64,000 nt of DNA from Cryptomeria japonica (Eukaryota > Streptophyta > Pinopsida > Cupressales > Cupressaceae): positions 334,342,302 through 334,406,301 of the forward strand of contig NC_081413.1 of NCBI RefSeq assembly GCF_030272615.1. The letters are read 5' to 3'. The notes under the pieces are model-generated. The model saw only the letters and a list, made by a program, of their open reading frames with translations. It was not told the DNA's origin and ran no database searches. Both the position numbers and the translations under genes were made by a program. Of the stretch, positions 25,500-37,761 are shown piece by piece. Positions within the stretch are counted from its first letter, which is position 1. Every line of letters starts with the position of its first letter.

Positions 25500-27540
25500 T
25501 TTTCTATTTCAAGAAACGACGGGTTTGCTTTTAGAAATGGCGGTTTTGATACTTGAAGCAGCGGGAATGCATTCCCGCATTTGTACAGATGGTAAAATTT
25601 AACCATTTTGCTCTTAGGATTTCTGTAAATACTTTTTGCTGTCACATAACCAGTTAGCGGGTTTGAAAAGTGAAATAGAAGGTTCAATAGATGAAATGGC
25701 AAGTTTGCTCTAGTAAATTTGCACAACATTTCATCTATTCTTTTTCCTGCATTTTAAATTCTGCATATTTTTGAAACGATAGGTTTGAACTGTGAAATGG
25801 TGGGTTCATGGTCATAAAATATCGATTCCGTTAACCTCCATTTTCATTTCTACATAAATAGCAGGTCTGCCATTTTAAATAGCGGGTTTGCACTCTGAAG
25901 TGGTGGGTTTGCATCCTAAAGTAGCAGGTTTGCATGTATTTGTCATAAAGTGGCGGGTTTGAACTGTGTCCAGGCGGGTTTGAATTCTACTTTTTTTACT
26001 GTCATTTTGTAGAATGTTTATTTGATCCAATGTGGACTAACTTGCTAATGTTTGTGTCTTGATGTTATTTCACTAATGTTTGTGTAGCCAATCGAGCGTG
26101 TAGAAGACCCCAAAACCTCAAACATTAACATTTTGTTGCAGGACCGCTAAAGAGGGGTTTCGCTGAAACTATTTTATTTCCTTTATTGCTTTTCAATTTT
26201 GCATTTGTGTCTGTTGTTAATTAGGAACACTTCAATTTGATTAAAGGAAATGAACCCCATGTCTTCCATGATTATCACGCTTGTGCACACGTAAGGTGGA
26301 CCAACAGTTACACCAAGTATCCTCTCCCCTTGCCTCCGTGGACCTTGGGTGAAGAGAAATGTGATTAACAACGCCCATTTTTATTTTTATTAGAGAATCA
26401 CCTCTTGGGGGCCTCATCACCTCAAGGGAGTGTTTCAAAACAAAGGCATGTTGGGGATATCGTCTCTCCCAACGCGACCTCGAGTAGTGTTTTTCGAGCT
26501 GCTATAAAAATACCAGGTCAAACGACCAGAGTGTTGAATGAATTCATCATATGTGGAGGCCTTCTTTGCATTAATAAGCTTAATTATAGCCTTGAGTGGC
26601 TTGCTTCATGAATTCGTTGTTGGACTAGACTTGTCGAAAAATTACTACGAACCATTGTTATAGTAGCCCCAATCCTTCTACTTGTTGACTCAGGTGTTGT
26701 GATACGCGCATACCAAAGATACCCCTCATGTACCACCCAATTTGAGATAGAAAATTTCTCAAGATCTTTGGATCTTTATAAATTCAAAGCTTGGCATGCC
26801 CGAGAAGTGTGTGTCGTGGATTGGAGCTAGTGTTGCCAAGCTTTTATCTATCCAGATGGATGTAGTATTCTGGGCTAGGGGATTTAACAAGTATTGTCCT
26901 TTGACTATCCTAGGAAGTGCATGATTGTTTATTGCATTCTATTATTTGTATGTGCTTGTTGTGTTTGTGTCAACAAATATCTTTTGTCAAAATTAATATT
27001 AGTCATCAAACGCATCATATTTTACACAGTCCTAGTTGTTGCTTTCTTGCAACAGGTTCGCTTCGTAATATAGTGAGAATGCCTTTGTCTTGAGCTAGAT
27101 TGACATACTTAGTGTAGTCACTGTTATTCAAACTCTTACGGGTTTTCTTTGATTACTCGCGGGTTCGCTCTTTACTCTAGCGGGTTCACTATTAGTTTTG
27201 TTGCTTCTCTCAATCTTTGGTACTCTAGCAGGTTCACACCTAGGTCTAGTGGGTTTGCACCCTAATCCAATGGGTTCGTTGTCAATCCCACCTGTCATTT
27301 TATTCTTTGATGCTATAGCGGGTTTACACGTAGGTCTAGCGGGTTTACTATTAGTATCACCTCTCATTTCAGTCTTTGATGCTATACTGGGTTTGCACCT
27401 AGGTCTAGTGGGTTTGATCCTTACTGTGACAGGTTCGCCTCTTCATTTAGTAGGTTTGATTCTTATTGTCTTGTTATGCTCCCAAAATTATTCTAGCGAG
27501 TTTTCTTCATAGTTTGGCGGGTTTGCCTTATTCTCAAGGT
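25500..27540. repeat. Dispersed GCGGGTTTG-type motif array in the gypsy leader
   Basis: Around 18 copies of a 9-base word close to GCGGGTTTG occur in two clusters, about 25510-25985 and 27150-27530, at irregular spacing of 19-60 bp. Variants include GTGGGTTTG, GCAGGTTTG and GCGGGTTCG. In the second cluster some units are longer (for example CTAGTGGGTTTG, preceded by CACCTAGGT) and repeat about every 90 bp. ORFs across this cluster on both strands simply reflect the repeat. Confidence 0.7.
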
Positions 27541-27928
27541 CTCGATTTGCATTGTCATTTTTATTATCCTAGTTTTCAAGTTGTCACCTTGGTTGTCATC
27601 ATCTCAATTCTTGCATCGTCATTATCATCCGTCATCATCTCTCATCTCTTAATTTGCATCATCATTGCCTTCTTCCTAGGTCATCAATCAAACGTTAAAC
27701 CTCCAAATCAAGCATCAAACTTCATCCTCTTTCCAACTTCCTCAAAGTCAGTTTCCATCCTAGTCTAAGCTTGTATTTCATCCTATTTAGAGTTTTGGTC
27801 TGTCATTCTTTTCCATCTTTCATCTGTTTCCAACTCATCAATTAATCGTCATTTCACAATTTTATTATGATGAATTTGGTCATCCATCATTTTCTTCCAT
27901 TGCATCCCATTCTGATGATGATGAGAGT

Positions 27929-28717
27929 ATGGTTGATCAAGATGAATATGAGATTGAAAATCTTTATGCCCTCATCCTTAGCAAGCTTGCACCAAGTGTC
28001 AGATACCAAAATCCAATTGTTCATTCTAGCTACTCTCCCATTCCTCCATGCGCATCCACTCATAATCCTTATCACACCTTTGACAAGAGAAATTCATCAT
28101 GTCTTCCACCAACAACTCCTTCATATATCACCTCCATGTATCCCCCATATGCAACATCCATACCTCCATCTTCTCCCATGGTCCTATCTCAACCTCCCTC
28201 TTTTCCTCACAACACTACCACTTACATCCCTAATCCAAATCCACCATCTCATTATCCCCAAATTCATTATATAATCCCTAATCCTATATGTTCATCCTAT
28301 CTCACTCCTCGATCCAATCCTAATCCTCCATCTTGCCTCAATCCTCCATCTAATCCTAATCCACCATCATCTATGAAACAGGCTATGGCTGGGGGCATGC
28401 ATTACACAATACCATTATCATTTGTGCCCCCACCCATCCAATCAGTGTCACAAGTTTTCAGTGCCTTCCAGCACCAACCTCAAGTGATATCACAACCTGT
28501 TGTTTCACAGATGCGATTCAGTTATCTACAAGAACCACCTTCATCCATTGTTGTGATGAGCATTAATCAATTGGCGAGTAGCACTAGTCGGAATCCCTCA
28601 TCCTGTCTCAATCCTCCACCATCTTTCACCTCATCCTACCTCAATCCAGCACTGTCCACTTCATCCTACCGCAATCCTCCACCATTCATTCCCTCCTCCA
28701 ATCCACCAACTCACTAG
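27929..28717 (+). pseudogene. Proline-rich gag-like ORF truncated by a CACTA terminus
   Basis: A 262-codon open frame is very rich in Pro, Ser, Asn and Tyr, with repeated units like SNPNPPS, LNPPS and SSYLNP. It lies in the right place for the N-terminal part of the gag of the gypsy element whose LTR begins at 24269, and resembles in composition the Pro/Ser-rich N-terminal part of the minus-strand gag near 21400. The zinc knuckle and gag core are missing. The stop TAG is supplied by the CACTA-type end (CACTAG) that begins at 28712, so the native C-terminus is lost. It could also be an unrelated low-complexity frame. Confidence 0.5.
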
Positions 28718-28880
28718 GAGAAATACAACAAATAAATGACTACGTGACTAAAACTTTTAATCACAACAACTAAAAATGACTAAATTCTAGTCACTTTTTT
28801 CAACACAACTATAAATGACTAATTTGGTCGAGTAAGAAACACAACTAAATAATTAGTCACATAAATAAAAAAGACTAAAT
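28712..28880 (+). mobile_element. Left terminus of a CACTA-type element
   Basis: It starts CACTAGGAGAAATACAAC, typical of CACTA transposon ends. Subterminal words TGACTAAA and TTAGTCA follow, including the inverted pair TGACTA-AATTC-TAGTCA at 28777-28793. A matching right end (CTCCTAGTG) was not found, so the element is truncated, rearranged, or extends further than I could recognise. The flanking target triplet at the left would be ACT. Confidence 0.55.
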
Positions 28881-31480
28881 AAATTACTATTACTCATCTA
28901 TTACAATTAAACATTATAAGAATGTCATATATCTAGTTGTTTTCCCTAAAAAACATAAGCAACAACTTCATAGAAGAGACATAAAATCATGGTGGTAGTA
29001 GCAGCTCAAGAGAATATCACAAATCTAGGAGAGAACAAAAACTAAGGTTAAGAGAGAAAACAATCATAATTGAGAGAAGAGCAATGGTGACAGGGAAGTT
29101 TTTATGAAGATTCCAATGCTTAATTATGTGCTCTTTTGAGTTGTTCCTTCATAAATAAAGATTGGTTTTCTTCACGAGAGTCTAATTTGTTTCCAAAGAT
29201 TTTCTTTCATGGCTATTCTAAAGTATGGGGTTTCATCGATCCTCCTATTTTAAATTTGCCACATATTTTAGATAATTGAAAAGAAAAATATAAATAAGTT
29301 TTGGTTTCATTAATGAAAGATTGATTTCAAAATTTGATCTTTCATTGAAAAAATCTTTAAATAATATTTAAATTTAAATTAATTTCAATTACAACATTAA
29401 ATTTTTTATGATTAATATATATTTTTGTTTAACTTTATTTCTTGAAAATATATATTGATTAATTTTTTAAAATAGCTTCAATATTATTTAAATAATTGTA
29501 TTCTCTAATTTGAAAAAAAAACTAAAAACCACACCCCTATTCCCTAACAATAGATGATTATATTTTTGTGGTAGCCATACCATTAAATAATAATTAGTAA
29601 TAATGAGAAAATCAAGCACAAAGTGAGTGAGGCTCATGACTCACCCTCAAGAAATAATCAAAATCAAAAAATATTTCCCTCGCATAGCCATCTCGCCCAA
29701 TCATCTTCCCTTTATTTTCTTCTGGGCGCTCAACATTCATCTTCCCGCTAATTCTATGCTCCTGGAAGCTCAACACATGCAATTATCAACACGGGAAGAC
29801 AACGCAGTAAGGATTAGGGGTTAAATTTTACCTTAAAGCTCTGCCCATATTTTCCCATCAGCTTCATTGACATGACAATCTGGGTTTTTCAGTGGATGGT
29901 GCCAACATAGCTACTGCAATCTCCATTTTTGCCTTTGGTTGGATAGCCCACTTCTTGCAAACACTAGAAACTCTGCCCATATATGATACATAGGTAGGTT
30001 CATGCTTTTTTAAGAAATTTATTTGGTAGGGTTATGCAACTTTGCTCTGGCATCAATATAAACGGTTTGTTTTGACTATTAGTTTCTTCTACAAACTGAC
30101 TTTATCATATGGCACATATCTCTTCATTATACACATTGATAGATCTTTCTTCATTGTACACATTGATAGACATGGTACTGCTTGCATATCAAAAGACTTA
30201 TGACTTTATTCTGAGTGTGACAATGCATAAGGCGTAGGAAAACTAATAAATACACATATTATTAACAAATACTCCATCTTGACTTGTTACTAGACCTCTG
30301 TTTTATTTACTAATCGATGAATGATTCCATGGATGCCTATATTATTGTATTTTTTGTTTGAATTCCCTGCTCTTGACATATTAGGACTATCCTAAGGCCT
30401 TCCTCTACCACAAATATACATATTCTATTTTAAGAGGCTTGCCGATATCTTTTCCAGCCATTTCCAAAGCCTATTGAGACCCAAATACAATCCTTGCAAA
30501 GCATTCACCTGCAAGATTCATGCATGTTAGACCTTCAAAATATCTCACCATTTAAATTATGGCTTAAGTTACCTCCAATTTCTCATTGGCTTCCAATTGT
30601 CATCTCACTTAACATTTACAGAAGCATTTTTTATTGATTGTTGCCCTTTAATTCTTGCCTACTGATTTGATTCATTAAGTAGCATGATGGGAAAGTTTTT
30701 ATTTATAATAAACACATTACTCTTCACTCTACATGACTTAAACTTCAATAAAGAGACCAGTCACATATACAATGACATCACCAGCCAGAACAGTGACAAA
30801 TGCAAGGCCGATTTGGTAAGGGTCAGTCTCCCAACAAGCAAGGGAGAAAGTGACATCAAGCATCATATGATTGCACGATTTGATACTTCAATTTGAGATG
30901 ATAAAAGCATTATAATGATGATAGTTTGTAACTTTGTATGGTGCTTGCATTGAATGATCTTTAAACATTTCACACATGATTTGGATCTTTTTCTTAGATT
31001 TTTATTGCTTGTCATTTTTCTCACTACCATATTTGATTTTCATGCTCCCTATTTCTTATATTAAAATATTGAGAACCATCTGAGAGAAAAAATCATACTA
31101 CTAATATTCCATAGCAATCACACTATCTGAAGCTACATTTAATGAAACATTGTTCCAAACCAACAATCATACAAGTTCAAGGAATTGTCTCTTTAATTTG
31201 TGATACTATAAATAAAGTATGCCTCTTCTTATCCTTCTAACAATTACAAAGTAGCCTTGGTAATCTAGACAATATATCAATATCCTACAATTAAATCTAC
31301 TTAAATTGCTACAAATTGCTTCATTAACAATAATCTATTGTAACCTTTGAGTAAAGAGTATTTCTACCTTTGAGGGCATTATAAATTTATAAGTAGAACA
31401 TACAATACCATACTACCATCCAAAATAGAAAACCTAGTGCTCCTTATGTCTGAACAAAGGAACTGTTACCAATTTTTTGC
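28881..31480. other. No gene recognised
   Basis: AT-rich DNA, possibly the interior of the CACTA-type element starting at 28712. No transposase motif or spliced gene was recognised. Confidence 0.4.
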
Positions 31481-33061
31481 TTTAGGCCAAACTAGCCTCC
31501 CCATGAGACGAAAATTTACACCTTTGGATCAATAAGGATAGATTAATTCTTTTGGCAAAGTCACAAAAATATTAATTCCACCATATTAGAATAGGGAAAA
31601 GCCATCCAAAGACCATTAGATAGTGTAACAGTGAATGGATCCACCATATTAGTTTTTGCACCCATATGTATAAAGCTCTTGAGATCCATCAAGACATAGT
31701 CTATGAGACTGTATCACTACATAGAGCAGTCATGAGAAGGAATAAGGGTTTAGAAGCATCCATTAGAAGGATAAAATATCCAAGCCCTAGGTCTAAAACA
31801 ATGTTTCAAATCAAAGCCATAGAACCCTCAGGTGCACAAAAAGACCTTCTAAAAGCATCAATGGAGAGCTCGGTTGATAGGTCTTGAATGATCAAGAACA
31901 AAGGAAGGTGGGTTGAATGTAGTCATCATGTCATTCAAAAAGCTCAAACACAACCATCCTAGCTAAAACATCCAAATTCAAAGCATCAAAAGCATACCCA
32001 AGGCCAAGAATACAATCATGAGAACAATCTAAGAGCTTTCATGATCATAGAGATGCAAATCATACAAATAAAACATTTCAATCTTTAGGCACAGTCTAAA
32101 GAGCATTAATGACAATGGGAAACATCTTCTTTGTGAGCAGTCATAGGGACAGTCTAAACCAAAGAACAATATTATGACTGGCTAAGAAACCCATTGAGAC
32201 AGGAATAAGGATCAAAATATAGGGGTTTTGTTTTGAGAATACAATCCAAAAGCTCATGTATAACAACCACAGTAATAGAATAGATTTTGGACAAGAAGAA
32301 GATTTTAGAGACTCATAAACAATCAGATCTCTGAGGATATTAATGAGAATATTGGGGTATTAAAGAACAAATAATATCAGTCAAAAGGCAACCTCAAGGT
32401 CATTTCTCAGTCCCAGAATAGTGGTAGTGATATATAGTGTTGAAAGGCTACAATTGATAAAGAATAATTATATCAACATTAATAAGATAGCAGTAACAGT
32501 CCAAAAGCATACAAGAACAATAAATACAATCAAGACTAAATGGACCTATGGACCAATGATCCGAGGAAAGGTCAGGACAGTATTTATTATAGACCACCTA
32601 CTTCACAATAGAAGGCAAAACTCAAATAGAGAGCAATCCTTTCATTTTTAGAGCAGTCCTTTCAATGTACTCCATTTTGATAGTCATCAAGTCATCTTGT
32701 CCTCTAGCATAGGTTTATATACTTTGATGGTGACCTTGATCTGATTGCCTAGCAGTAGTCTTGTGCACTATCCTTTGAACTAGTAAGAGGCCCGCTCCCC
32801 GAGGTTCAAATATCTTTGCTTATTTGTGGCTCCTCATGACTGTAGCTTCTCATTGATTCTCTATGACTGTATTTGTTTTAAATATGAATGCAAAACCTTT
32901 TTCCATAAGACTATTTTTCTTGCATATCTACTCTCAGAATATAAAGACATACAACCTTTCTTTTTTGATTATTATGGTTTTTCTAGACAAGTAGCATTAC
33001 ATTTTACCTTGTGAAGGGATTGACCTAATTCTGGTTCTTTATTTATTGATAACTTTTGTAG
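31481..33061. other. Non-coding repeat-like stretch upstream of MCM2 exons
   Basis: The sequence is rich in phrases such as ACAGTCC and AAGACAAT and resembles in composition 45.9-46.8 kb and 62.1-64.0 kb, so the three may be one repeat family. The last few hundred bases are probably MCM2 intron. The N-terminal MCM2 exons (acidic N-terminal tail) were not found. Confidence 0.4.
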
Positions 33062-34807
33062 GAGGAAGAAGATAAAGAGGGTGAATATAAAATGTATAAT
33101 GTTCAAGGGACTTTAAGAGAATGGGTGACCAAAGATGAAGTTCGACGTTTCATAGCTAAAAAGTTCAGACAATTTCTAAATAGCTATGTGAATCAGAAGA
33201 GTGGAAATGGCGAACTTGAATACATTCGATTAATAAATGAAATGGTTGTCGATCAGTCTATACTGCCTTGTTTTAGTTTGACAACCTTATTTTCCCATCC
33301 TTTCATGTATGCTAACTTCTTGTGATATTTATACCATTGCCTTAATGATGTTGTTTGGTGATTTGTTGTTGCAGTTGTTTTTCATGCCACTTCTAATATC
33401 TTTTTATTTTGTGGAATTGACTTTAGCAAATAAATGTAGCTTGGAGATTGGCTATAAACAATTCATCTTTACACATCCAAATATCGCCATCTAGCTAGAT
33501 GATGCCCCTCAATCTATGCTTGAAGTAATGGAAGAATTAGTTGAAAATGTTGTATGGGGATTGCATCCAAACTATAAAAAACATTCATAATAAAATATAT
33601 GTTAGAATTACAAACTTGCCTGTATATGATCAGATTCGCAATATAAGGTATGTTTCGCCTTTTTGCCTACAAATTTTTTTCATTGTTTAATTCATATTGG
33701 ATTCAATTAATTTGGTGCTCATTAGTTCTCTCAGATGATTTTTTTTTGTCTTACTTGAACAGGCAAGTTCATTTAAATACTATGATTTGCATTGGAGGGG
33801 TAGTGACTAGGAGGTCTGGGATTTTCCCTTAGTTGCAGCAAGTCAAGTACGATCATAACAAATGTGGCACTGTTCTAGGACCTTTCTTTTAAAACTCCTA
33901 TTCTAAAGTGAAAGTAGGCTCTTGCTCTGAGTGGCAATCAAAGGGGCCATTCACATTTAACATAGAATAGGTTAGATGTATTAACTTTCTAGTGAATTAT
34001 GGAAATGATGAACCTTTCCTTTGATTTCATATTGAGTGGAATTAGTTAGTTTGAAGTTTAAAGGGTGAATGTGAGCAACTGCATGAGTGTACATTCATAT
34101 TGAAATGAATTTGTTGGTTTCAAGTGCAAAGGATGAATTTGAGCAACTGCACAACTGTACAATTGGTTGATTATGGAATGATAATTTATTAGGCGTCATA
34201 TTGCATCTCTTATCCTGAAAATTGTGATTATTACAATGAATGATGTTTGTTTTGTTCATATGTCATTAAGAAATTCAAATTATATGTAGCAACATGGTTG
34301 TTCAAGGTGTTTCTAAGGAATATACATTGATTATGTGTTGTTATATTTAAGTGCAATTTCTTTTCTTTGAGAGCTACTTGTAAATCCACTCTTTTTAAAC
34401 TTCAGAACATTCACTTAAAACAAACATTTTATGTGAAATGCATTTGATATCATACTGATGGACATGATACAAACAATTGCTGAATAACAAAATTATTAGG
34501 AATATCTCAGTTAAAGCTTGAAAGTATAACATCAGAGCCTGGTCCTTAAGAAGAAATGATGGTTGTTCTCCTAAGAAGCAATGATGATTGTTCCCTATTC
34601 AATTAAGGCTTCTTAGCATTTACAAATTGAATGACAAATAGTAGTATGTGCCTTTATTTGTGCCTCTATGGACGATATATGGGAACTATAAAAAATTAAC
34701 ACTTCAAGTAAGTCTTGGCATTGTACCACTTGGATAGCTTCCTAAGTATAAAGAAGTCATTCTCCTGAATGATCTTATAGATTGTGCGCGCCCTGGAGAG
34801 GAAAAAG
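33062..34807 (+). pseudogene. MCM2: MCM2 N-terminal domain exons
   Basis: Exon 33062-33248 reads VQGTLREWVTKDEVRRFIAK, then ELEYIRLINEMV. Exon 33428-33647 has ANKCSLEIGYKQFI, with a TAG where the family has Trp, and a +1 A-run shift before the IHNKIYVRI region. Exon 33763-33970 reads HLNTMICIGGVVTRRSGIFP, then TAG (33830) and TAA (33890) at expected Gln codons. The zinc-binding part has lost two of its usual four cysteines (Cys to His, and Cys to Trp in SEWQSKGPF). Exon 34672-34807 reads LPKYKEVILLNDLIDCARPG after a TAG. These form the OB-fold and zinc region that binds DNA and joins hexamers. Confidence 0.9.
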
Positions 34808-34905
34808 TAAGTCTTCAATCAATTTTCTTAGATTTTGGTAAAACTTTGTTAGCAATTACATATGGAAGGACAAATTTTTCATGTTTTGCTTATATATTAT
34901 TGTAG

Positions 34906-35699
34906 GAAGTGACTGGCACATATACAAATAAGTTGGACATGTCACTAAATACCAAGAATGAATTTCTAGTTTTTGCAATAGTTGTTGAAGCTAAATATGT
35001 TACAAAGAAACAAGACTTGTTTTTTGCCTTTAAACTCACCGATGAGGTTAAAGCTAAAATTCAGAATCTTGCTAAGGATCCTTGCATTGGAGAAAGGGTT
35101 AGTGGTTACTCTTGATCCAGGTTGCGATTGATAAGAATCTAAAATTATAAAATCTCCAAAATTCTCCATAGATAAATACTTGTTAATTATGTGAAGTCAT
35201 ATGTATCCTATCTATTTAGCACTTCCAAGCTGTAATATGCCATGTAGCTTAAGTTTAATTTTTTTTCCCAGATTTGTTCTAAATCTTTCACATTTATCAA
35301 TTGTTTGTCGTGTGAGTGCAAATTATTAAATCTATAGCTCCATATATTTATGGGCACGAAGAAATTAAGGCTACAATAACTCTTGCTATGTTCGAAGGGC
35401 AAGAAAAGAATATAAAAGGAAAGCATTGTCTAAGAGAAGATATAAATTGTCTCCTCCTTGGTGACCCAGGAACAACAAAATCTCAATTCCTTAAGCAAGA
35501 ACATGTTAAGTTACCCACGTATGTATGCTTCCAAATAAGATGTAAAATCTGACATAACCTAATTATTCTCTTCTTTTATCCATGAACTCTTGGAATGAAG
35601 ATGTAATTTCTCATAAAAGCTTGTAAATTCATATATGTGGAAAAACTGCCCAGATAGCTATATATACAACAAGAAAGGGTGCCTCAATAGTTGAGCTTA
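34906..35699 (+). pseudogene. MCM2: MCM2 exons up to Walker A and the split exon
   Basis: Exon 34906-35096 begins after ATTGTAG and reads EVTGTYTNKLDMSLNTKN, VVEAKYVTKKQDLFFAFKLT and LAKDPCIGER. Exon 35317-35507 reads [20 protein letters not shown] and [15 protein letters not shown], with an intact MCM Walker A (GDPxxxKS). Exon 35633-35699 reads YVEKTAQIAIYTTRKGASIV and stops where a retroposon enters. This portion is free of stops, in contrast to the exons before and after. The donor after QFLK (AAGCAAGA) is not a normal GT site. Confidence 0.9.
35689..35699. repeat. Target-site duplication, left copy (11 bp)
   Basis: AGTTGAGCTTA. It is part of the MCM2 codons for the VEL segment. Confidence 0.85.
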
Positions 35700-37391
35700 G
35701 ACGCGAAGAACCTGACAACACATCGACCTGGAAAGCTATGCCTAAAGTCTGGGCAAAGCTGGAGAAGGGCCATCTCATCAGCTTCATGGAAAAGCTTAAG
35801 GACTACGACAAAGGTAGGGTCAACCTCGTTGTTTCCAAGATTTCTGAACACTGGTCTAATGGTTCTTTTAAGCTTTACGGAGTTAAATTTAAACTGGATG
35901 CTGGGCTTATTTCTACTGTAACTAGTATGCCCCACTCCAGGCTCAACTTCTTTTGAGACCTCAAGGTCTCCAACAATGTTGTGTCCCCGTTCCCGCGCAA
36001 AGAGAAAGAGCGGGCCGAAATTGGCAAGGCTACTGGGGGCTACTATGATGCCGCTAACATCAAGAAGTTGTGAGGCTGGGTCCTGAACGCTATCATGGAG
36101 TATATTACAGTTGAAGGCTGCTACTCCAAGGCCCACACTTACCACTTCGTGCTCCTGAACCATTTCAGACACGACAAAAAAGTGTCTTTGCCCTACTACC
36201 TCTTTCGATCCCTAGCCAGGTCCCTGAACAAGCACATGATGAACCCTTCTAGCCTGATTCTCCACTGTGGGCTCCTGCTGCTCATCTATGAGCATTGCAA
36301 AACCCTCGCTCTGTAGGAAAATAAGCGGATTTTTGCCTCCCCTGGTAAAAGGAGGATGGAAGAGGGAGATACCAGCAAAGAGAAGGCGTCATCCAGCAAA
36401 AAAAGGAAAAGCTCCCCCAGGCTGGAAACTGACGACATTGTCAAGGAAAGTAGTGGTATGGAGACGGACGACTCTAACGGAGAAGATAGCTGGAAGGAAG
36501 AGGAACTAGGCAATGAGGAAGAAAGCGAAGATTTCGAGCCTGGTCAAGAAAGCCCCATTCCTAGTGATCACCCTGGCAAGGACAATAGCAATTTGATGGA
36601 GGATACGACTCCCAAGGATATTGAGGAAACATAAGTCAATTCTGAGAAGGAAACTAACAAATGCTCTGAGAAGAACCTGGCTAAGGAAGGGGATAGAAAG
36701 GATAAGAATAGTGCTGGCGAGGGGCTTATCCTGGATAATCTCAAGAATCTGTCAGAGGCTAGAATGAATTTCGACAGATGGAATTACGAAACCTTAAAAA
36801 ACCTGGAGAAGCATGGGATAAACTTGGACAAAAAAAGGGAGGATGAAAACAGAGAGCATGCTAACTGGAAGTAGGAAATGGAGAACAAGGTAAAATCGCT
36901 GGAAGAGGGAAAAGAAGCGATGAAAAATCTGATGGGAATTATCCCAAGCATCCTTTCCGCTATCACCAAAAATTTGGAAGACATTGCTAAGGTCTTTGAC
37001 CACTCTCCTAAACCGGTCATCGACCTTGACCTGGAGGAGGAGACCATCCAGACTGGAAGTGCTGGTGATGCTACCCCGGCGGGTGGAACTGCTAAGAGAA
37101 CCAGGGCCAGTGTTTAAGAAAGTTGTGGCTGCCGCGGCCAAGGACCCCCCCAACCTCAAAGACAACATCAAAGAGCTGCAAGAAATAAGCAGCACCCTAG
37201 CTAAAGCCCTGGATAAAATCTGATTCCTGGATGGCCTATTGGCTTTCAGGGGATTTTGCTGGATTTTCTTGGTTTTATGTTGGTTTTTTTCCTTATGTTC
37301 TGTTTCTCTCTGTTTCTCGCTGCTTTGTTGTTTTAAGCTTGTAAAGGGTTTCGGGGTCCCTTCAAAACCTGCTTATTCATTAATCAAAAAC
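35700..37391 (+). mobile_element. LINE-like retroposon inserted in an MCM2 exon
   Basis: AGTTGAGCTTA occurs at 35689-35699 and again at 37392-37402. Removing one copy and the 1692 bp between restores a continuous MCM2 frame. The long duplication and the 3' tail (CATTAATCAAAAAC) fit target-primed reverse transcription. The 3' untranslated part is T-rich and ends with GGGTTTCGGGGTCCC followed by TTCAAAACC, shared with the insert at 14491-15185. No RT is encoded, so it is a 5'-truncated or non-autonomous member. Confidence 0.8.
35702..37222 (+). pseudogene. Uncharacterised ORF carried by the LINE-like retroposon
   Basis: One frame runs from about 35702 to 37117 with stops at 35954 (TGA), 36071 (TGA), 36314 (TAG), 36632 (TAA) and 36872 (TAG). 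A shift then leads into an end reading VVAAAAKDPPNLKDNIKELQ to 37222. The N-terminal third is globular (VWAKLEKGHLISFMEKL, HWSNGSFKLYGVKFKLDAGL), the middle is very acidic and Lys/Ser-rich, and the last third is helical (MENKVKSLEEGKEAMKNLMG). I do not recognise it. The first part faintly resembles plant-mobile-domain-like proteins of other elements in this window, but that is inference. The start is lost by 5' truncation. Confidence 0.5.
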
Positions 37392-37402
37392 AGTTGAGCT
37401 TA
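37392..37402. repeat. Target-site duplication, right copy (11 bp)
   Basis: AGTTGAGCTTA, directly after the retroposon tail. MCM2 coding continues from here. Confidence 0.85.
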
Positions 37403-37752
37403 TAACAATAGTGCATAAAAACCATATAACATGAGAGTGGACATTGGAAGGAGGTGCATTGGTACTTGCTGACAGGGGTATTTGTTTGATTGATGAGTTT
37501 GACAAGATGAATGACTAGGGTAGGTGCCTCCTGAAAGACCTCAATATATTGAGTTTTTGCAAGATCTTATTTGCTTTATAAAACCATGTTTTTGGATTTT
37601 GAAATTCAGATCAATTGTGATGTGGAATTTGCAGGGTGAGTATTCATGAAGCTATGGAGCAATAGAGCATCAACATATCCAAAGCTGGAATAGTAATGTC
37701 ATTATAAGCATGGTGTTCTATTATTGCTACAACTAATCCAATAGGGGGAAGG
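37403..37752 (+). pseudogene. MCM2: MCM2 exons with Walker B
   Basis: After the retroposon the split exon resumes as ITIVHKNHIT, a TGA in place of Arg, then EWTLEGGALVLADRG and CLIDEFDKMND with an intact Walker B (LIDEFD). The exon ends near 37519. The next exon, about 37636-37752, reads VSIHEAMEQ, TAG, SINISKAGIVMSL, TAA, AWCSIIATTNPIGGR. Both stops are at family Gln positions. The copia element begins ten bases past the end of this exon. Confidence 0.9.
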
Positions 37753-37761
37753 TAGAAAACC

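Noticed and set aside
27128..27512. Repeat-like proteins (GLHLGLVGL / CKPARP) on both strands
   Set aside because: Both come from the GCGGGTTTG motif array. Repetition in both strands argues against coding.
32790..32820. tRNA-like GGTTCAAAT (T-loop-like) word
   Set aside because: No acceptor stem or anticodon arm could be paired around it.
36286..37195. Minus-strand ORFs opposite the LINE-like retroposon
   Set aside because: Ser/Leu-rich antisense of the acidic, lysine-rich plus-strand frame.
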